This document shows positions 59,570-64,000 of a DNA stretch of 64,000 nucleotides, one piece after another. Under the pieces are notes generated by a model. That model worked only from the letters and a program-made list of their open reading frames with translations, had not been told where the DNA came from and searched no databases. A program made the position numbers and the translations under genes. Source of the DNA: Dryococelus australis (taxonomy: Eukaryota > Arthropoda > Insecta > Phasmatodea > Phasmatidae). Position 1 is the stretch's first letter; the number at the start of each line of letters is the position of its first letter. The stretch is taken from positions 308,180,666 to 308,244,665 of the forward strand of contig CM057009.1 in NCBI GenBank assembly GCA_029891345.1, in the 5' to 3' direction.

Positions 59570-60740
59570 ATATCTGCACTCTTCCTTGTTAGTCATTCCT
59601 ACGATCCAGGGGGCATTGACAAAAGAAGATGGCTCCAACTTGGTATCTTCGAAAATAACAAGCAATGGTATTTCCCACCTTATCGATCGCATCATGTATA
59701 TGCTCAGCGGCATCGAGGTAGACCAGACGAGAGGTGTCGGCATAACAACCACGATCAAAATTTACCTCTCGCTCATGCCTAACGAGCTGTCTTTGGCCAA
59801 GTTGGTTGGCTGGGGGATAGAAGATGACTACAGTGTTCGAGGTCTGCATACCTCTAGCGATGATACTGGGTTTAGCTCAATACTACAAACGAATTATTCA
59901 TAAATTTAAAGCAGGAACTGGTACTGTTCCTAGCAAGTACACATATAGATGGTATCATGGGTATGGGAAAGAACCTGGAGACATTGGAACAGAAGTACAC
60001 TCTATCGAATGGATGCTGCCTCACATTCAGCTGAATACTACCGAATGCATCAAGATGCTGAAGGGTGTGGAAGATGGCGAAAACAACGACATAGTTTTCA
60101 GATCGTGGAGTCTCGAGACCTACCCTGGATTGCCCGCAAGCCAGCGCATCAGCTGGATGGTGAAGTCCAGTTTTGTCACCAAGAAACTGAGGTAATTCAT
60201 TATTGGGCTACATACTGGAAGATAGCACAATGTAAGAGTGAGCTGTTCGCAGTTCTTCACATGTCAAATGGAAAATGTGAAAAATATATTTCATAAGTGA
60301 AAGCAATCTGTATGTGGACATGAACGTGCACTTTCAAAATGGTCGGTACTTGCTGGCATATCAAATGTACACCCAATTTCAAAATGAATATTATGGGTGC
60401 AACCAATACCCGATACTGAGCACAGATACCATGAAGTGTTTGGCCCTGCTCTTGGTGTTCGATGTTCTATGTGAGTGAACAGGGCTAGTGTATCAGCTTG
60501 AATGTGATCGACTGCAGGATCGAATTCACTATGCATGGAAATATTCCCCCATGCACTTATGCTTTCTGCCCGATACTTCACGACCGACTCATATCGTACA
60601 ATTGTCGAGACAAAGTCATCAAGATACTTTCGTGAATGCCGCAGAGGATATAAATACAATGAGCCATATGTGATATCTGTTAAGTCGTCTTCGAGCATAG
60701 GCAGCGAAATGAAGTACTGTAATCTACAAGGCTTCCAGAG
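59570..60740 (+). pseudogene. virus-like capsid-type protein fossil
   Basis: Several plus-strand fragments in order match a family of uncharacterised virus-like proteins that I recall from insect and other invertebrate genomes, probably capsid-type. Parts: YMLSGIEVDQTRGVGITTTI (about 59695-59755), IEWMLPHIQLNTTECIKML (about 60005-60060), FRSWSLETYPGLP (about 60095-60135), and a later part with MYTQFQNEYYGCNQYPIL (about 60365-60420) and a C-terminal stretch near 60520-60600. The family assignment rests on memory of these motifs; its link to a named virus group is uncertain. The gene is broken in several places. Minus-strand frames here are shadows. Confidence 0.55.
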
Positions 60741-61235
60741 ACAGAGCGGTAAATTGCTCAAGGAGATAGCTGTGTCCTACAACGACGTTGGCAAAACATG
60801 CACATGCTTCTTCCGCCTCCCTTATTGATGTAAACTGTTCAAAGATAAAAGCAAGAAGACAAATGACTGTCTGGCCAAATAACACTATGGACTGGAGTGG
60901 GACGAAGACAAGATTCCATACCACCAAGTGGGAAATGTACTGTGCGACTTGCTGATTTAGTGTCCACGAGGACCTATTTATGTGGCAGGGCCTGGACAGA
61001 AAAAATAAAAAATGGCTTAGCAGATTGTGCAAATACGAAACCGAAATTACCGATGTGCAATTCAAGTACGGGTGTCCTTTGCTACACAAGCTGACGAAAT
61101 TTTTCAAAGACCAGCAGCGACACTTCTGCGACAGGTTAGAACCTGACTGGACATGCATGTGGACGAATGTACATCTACCGCATAAATTGTGTGTCTCGTC
61201 CTTGGACCATGAATCTACCACCTGAAACTAGACAA
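60741..61235 (+). pseudogene. further part of the virus-like element, unrecognised
   Basis: Plus-strand frames continue after the capsid-type fossil. One has CPRGPIYVAGPG-like content and a run of spaced cysteines and histidines. I do not recognise the family. By position it is a second gene of the same fossil element. Broken. Confidence 0.35.
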
Positions 61236-61550
61236 GAAGTCACCACGACGATGGTTCTGAAGAACAATTTTTGCAAACATGAACAGAGAATGAATATATC
61301 TGTGTTATGGCATTTATGTACTAATCTGTAAAATAAATTTTGTGTGTGTTTAAAATCATTAAATTTTTTTTTACCTTTACTCATAAAACTTAGAGAGACC
61401 ATATAATCTATGGGGCAATACTGATGTAGGTTGAATTCACACTAATGGTCCTGAGATTCTACACATGCCTTTAGGTTAAAACAGGCAGTGTCAGAAGGAA
61501 GGAAGAGGAGGGTGGAGTTGCCAAGGGAAGAAAAGAATGGTGGGGGGATG
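61236..61550. other. spacer between parts of the virus-like fossil
   Basis: AT-rich to about 61400, then a purine-rich stretch (GGAAGGAAGAGGAGGGTGG) before the TATA box. Confidence 0.4.
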
Positions 61551-61557
61551 CAATCGG

Positions 61558-61565
61558 TATAAATA
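61558..61565 (+). promoter_or_regulatory. TATA box, plus strand
   Basis: TATAAATA lies in CAATCGGTATAAATAATTAC after a purine-rich stretch, about 380 bp before a zinc-finger fragment. Its setting resembles the box at 24084 on the minus strand. Confidence 0.45.
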
Positions 61566-61575
61566 ATTACACCTT

Positions 61576-62030
61576 GTGGGGGATCTCCGTTCGTCGAAGG
61601 AAGAGTTTGGATTGCCTCATTTAACTTTTACAATTGATGACATAGTTTGCCACTGTGTTGTCTTCATGCGTTCCAGAGCTAATGGCATCTATGACAGTGC
61701 CAATGACTTCTTCGGGACTGGTACCAGCAGTGCAATCTACTTTTTCCTCTTCAGTCATATCATCTACCTCATCGGCTGTGGCATGTGTCTACCAGAATAT
61801 CTAGGGATTGTTTGACATGGGGAATGTAGAAGTATCATCCAGTTCTTCAGCTATGACAACTGCATCACCAACTAGACCATCGACATCTGTTCCAGAAACA
61901 ACGGTATGGACAACTACCTATGCTGAACCATTCCAAAGTTATGTGTCGCTTTTGTGATAAGACCTTCGCTTCTAGCAGCCAAGCCCAACACCATGTCTGT
62001 ACAAAGAGCCCCGCCCGAATAAAGTACATA
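61576..62030 (+). pseudogene. zinc-finger fragment of a virus-like gene
   Basis: A short plus-strand stretch at 61941-62000 encodes MCRFCDKTFASSSQAQHHVC, a CxxC...HxxC finger. It resembles the N-terminal finger of the Polinton polymerase at about 20370 in layout. It may be the start of a polymerase or regulator gene of the same fossil element. The frame upstream (61576-61815) is not recognised. Broken. Confidence 0.4.
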
Positions 62031-62557
62031 TGTTTGAAGTTTGGGGTGTCTATTTAATGGCAGGGTGGTCTTAGCGAGCATATGGATATGTGAAAGGGGC
62101 TTCCACCATTTAACAGAGAGAATTAACCTTTGCAGTTATCGTCATATGTTGACCTACCAGACTTTATCAAACACAAACATGCAGTAATCAATTTCCATAA
62201 ATATCACAACCAATGTTTCAAGTGTTCAGTGTTTGCTGGATTTGTTAAGTCATCGCATTCGCAACACGTGGACATGAGGTATGCTGAGGTGAAAGAATAG
62301 TTTGATTTTAGTGGACTTACTTTCCTACTTCTCCACAGCAAATAAGGGTATTTAAGAACAACAACCCTTGTGTGTTTGTAAATGTGTTCTTGCTGAATGT
62401 TAGGGGAAAAGTGGTGCCAACATGTGTGACTAAGAACAAGAAGCCGCAACATAACGATTTTCTCATGGCGAAGGATGAAAGTAAGAATATTCCTAATTAT
62501 TGTTATATAAGAAAACCATTTTCGCGACTGGTTAACTCGCAGATTACTTCGCAGCGG

Positions 62558-62716
62558 AACAAAATGGCAGGTGGAAACAAGTTGCCAGATGGGTACAATA
62601 TGGTGGACCAAAACAAGATGGTGACTGGAAACAATATGGTGGGTGAAAACAAAATGGCAGACGGAAACAAGATGGCAGACAGAAATAAGCTGGCGTACAG
62701 AAACAAGATGGCCGAC
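62558..62716. repeat. minisatellite, about 18-bp unit
   Basis: About nine units of the type AACAAGATGGCAGACGGA. It lies in a 141-codon plus-strand frame (62372-62797), giving a repeated NKMADG-like peptide, while the minus strand is also open. The double openness follows from the unit length being a multiple of three, so coding is doubtful. Confidence 0.9.
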
Positions 62717-62779
62717 ATAGGTCAAGGTCAACGTCACATGATGGTTGAATCCAAGATGGTGGCTGTGATGTCATCCAAG

Positions 62780-63380
62780 AGGGAGGATAAATCCTGAACC
62801 CTACTGATTAATCATGTCCCAGAACATAGATAACTATACTACTACCGAGACGTCTCGAATACGCTTTTCGCTTTAAGGACATGTGACCTTTCACATCGAG
62901 GACACGCGAACACACTTTGCTCATTTAAAAACTCGAGTGTAACCTTTTCCCTTTTATTTTATTTATTTTTTGGAAATTTTTTGGGAAAAAGGTGATTTTG
63001 GGGTGAAATCAATTTTTAAAAATGATTTTTGGGAACAAACAAGGAATTTTGTTGGTAAAATGGCCGCCCCGTGCCATCAATCATGACTTCTCCCCTCCCC
63101 CTTCCAAATGTGAAATTAACCCCGATGGCAGATGCATCATAACTCCTATATTTTCAAACCTGCACCGAAATAAAAAAAAAAAAGTAATTGCTCTACTCTC
63201 GTTAAATATTAAATAAATTAAATATACCTGTATTTGCAGATTTCACTTAGAGAAGCTAAACATCCTCGGCCCACCTCACCCAAGTAGATACCTGTTTCAC
63301 TGAAATTACAGGAATCCCAACAGTGGCTGACGTTGTTCTAGAAAGATAATTTGCCTTCGCTTTTCAAAGGTTAAAGGTAA
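62780..63380. other. unassigned; part resembles foldback-arm DNA
   Basis: GAAATTTTTTGGGAAAAAGG (about 62975) and AAAATGGCCGCC (about 63057) recall the foldback right arm near 10590-10650 (GGGAAAAAGGGAAATTTCGAG, AAAATGGCCGCCG). No gene is recognised. Confidence 0.4.
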
Positions 63381-63389
63381 CATACATAC

Positions 63390-63830
63390 ATGTTCGGAGT
63401 CAGGAGTGTTAGCTACGATCTGATTTTGGTGGACTAATCTCTCATAGTTCGAGAATGAAATTCAAATATGCCTCTAATATTACTTACAGCAAAATATGTC
63501 ACTTTGGAGTGTTCGGAATAGGCAGTATTACCTACATTCTGAATTTATGTTTCTATATTCTAAGGTAGAAAATGGTGATCCACAATGCTTTTAAAAGGGA
63601 TCAATATCTAACATGTTATAATATATTTTCAATATCGAGAGTATTGCTTGCGAACCTAATTTGGTAGTTCCACCTTCAATGCCATGCTTATAAAAGGGCG
63701 TAGAAACATATAAAGCATACTGTTTTGTTAGAGGCCTGAAATATTTCCTGCGATCGGAATTTGGTGGCTTTAGCTCCACTGGTTGTTAAATGGTGTTCAT
63801 GTAAGCTTATGAAAGGCCTTAGGATGTACC
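63390..63830. repeat. degenerate tandem repeat of about 100-120 bp
   Basis: The core CTGCGATCGGAATTTGGTGG recurs in altered form near 63415, 63535, 63650 and 63750, with GCTTATAAAAGGGC/GCTTATGAAAGGCC in the second half of units. Four diverged units. Confidence 0.65.
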
Positions 63831-64000
63831 ATTTTTTTTAAACTTATCCTGGAACGCTTCACGTTTCAACGGCTTAATACTTGTGGTTTCAAATTACAGT
63901 CGACTATGCCTTAAAGGTTTACTGAAACCGATCGACTTTGTTTTATATGGAATTTACATTTATAAATTTACATTAATGGGTATATTATTGATATAGGCTG

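Noticed and set aside
55390-63110. One large foldback spanning 55.4-63.1 kb, with the virus-like fossil inside
   Set aside because: Motifs are shared in inverted sense between the two ends, but I could not align the ends as true arms.
63992-64000. Another MITE copy starting at ATAGGCTG
   Set aside because: Only eight bases are visible before the window ends.

Overview
The window looks like intergenic or intronic DNA from an arthropod, most likely an insect with a large, repeat-rich genome. The reasons are many AT-rich stretches, Tc1/mariner relics, tRNA-derived SINEs, a Polinton, miniature inverted-repeat elements (MITEs) and no convincing host gene. Two short open stretches (about 3.4 kb and 45.0 kb) could be terminal exons of host genes, but neither is recognised. 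All identity levels given here are judged by eye.

Layout. 0-4.9 kb: unassigned AT-rich DNA with an (AT)n microsatellite. 4.94-11.40 kb: a giant foldback element, two inverted arms of about 2.75 and 2.84 kb around an 877-bp AT-rich centre. The arms are full of tandem repeats carrying two recurring motifs, TGACCTTGA and GCCAT(A/C)TT. 11.98-12.24 kb: a tRNA-derived SINE, with two more copies near 52.4 and 58.0 kb. 15.38-31.76 kb: a broken, old Polinton/Maverick with inverted terminal repeats of about 1.25 and 1.58 kb. It holds a protein-primed DNA polymerase B fossil on the minus strand, a set of cysteine/tryptophan repeat fragments of unknown function, and a small arginine-rich ORF at the right. 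Its right tip abuts the end of a Tigger/pogo-like element whose flank is repeated in inverted orientation at 37.4 kb.

32-38.2 kb: a 273-bp hairpin, an LTR-retrotransposon Gag fossil, a Tc1-like relic and a Tigger-like MITE. 38.8-43.1 kb, 49.8-50.3 kb, 57.0-57.4 kb and 13.7-13.9 kb: members of two MITE families that share the end TAGGCTGTTCAC. They include a clean MITE-in-MITE insertion, a MITE split by a 574-bp foldback, and two inverted copies enclosing a GC-rich segment. 43.15-43.83 kb: a GC-rich stretch with a long (CT)n tract. 51.47-52.27 kb: a Tc1 family (DD34E) transposase with one frameshift and one stop. 53.1-53.4 kb: a second type of tRNA-derived SINE.

55.4-56.1 kb: a tandem array (107-bp unit) built from the same motifs as the foldback arms. 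59.6-62.0 kb: a second virus-like fossil, with a gene resembling a capsid-type protein family seen in insect genomes and a separate TATA-led zinc-finger fragment. 62.56-62.72 kb: a roughly 18-bp minisatellite. 63.4-63.8 kb: a degenerate array with a unit of about 115 bp. The genes do not form a pathway; the window is a layered record of mobile-element insertions.
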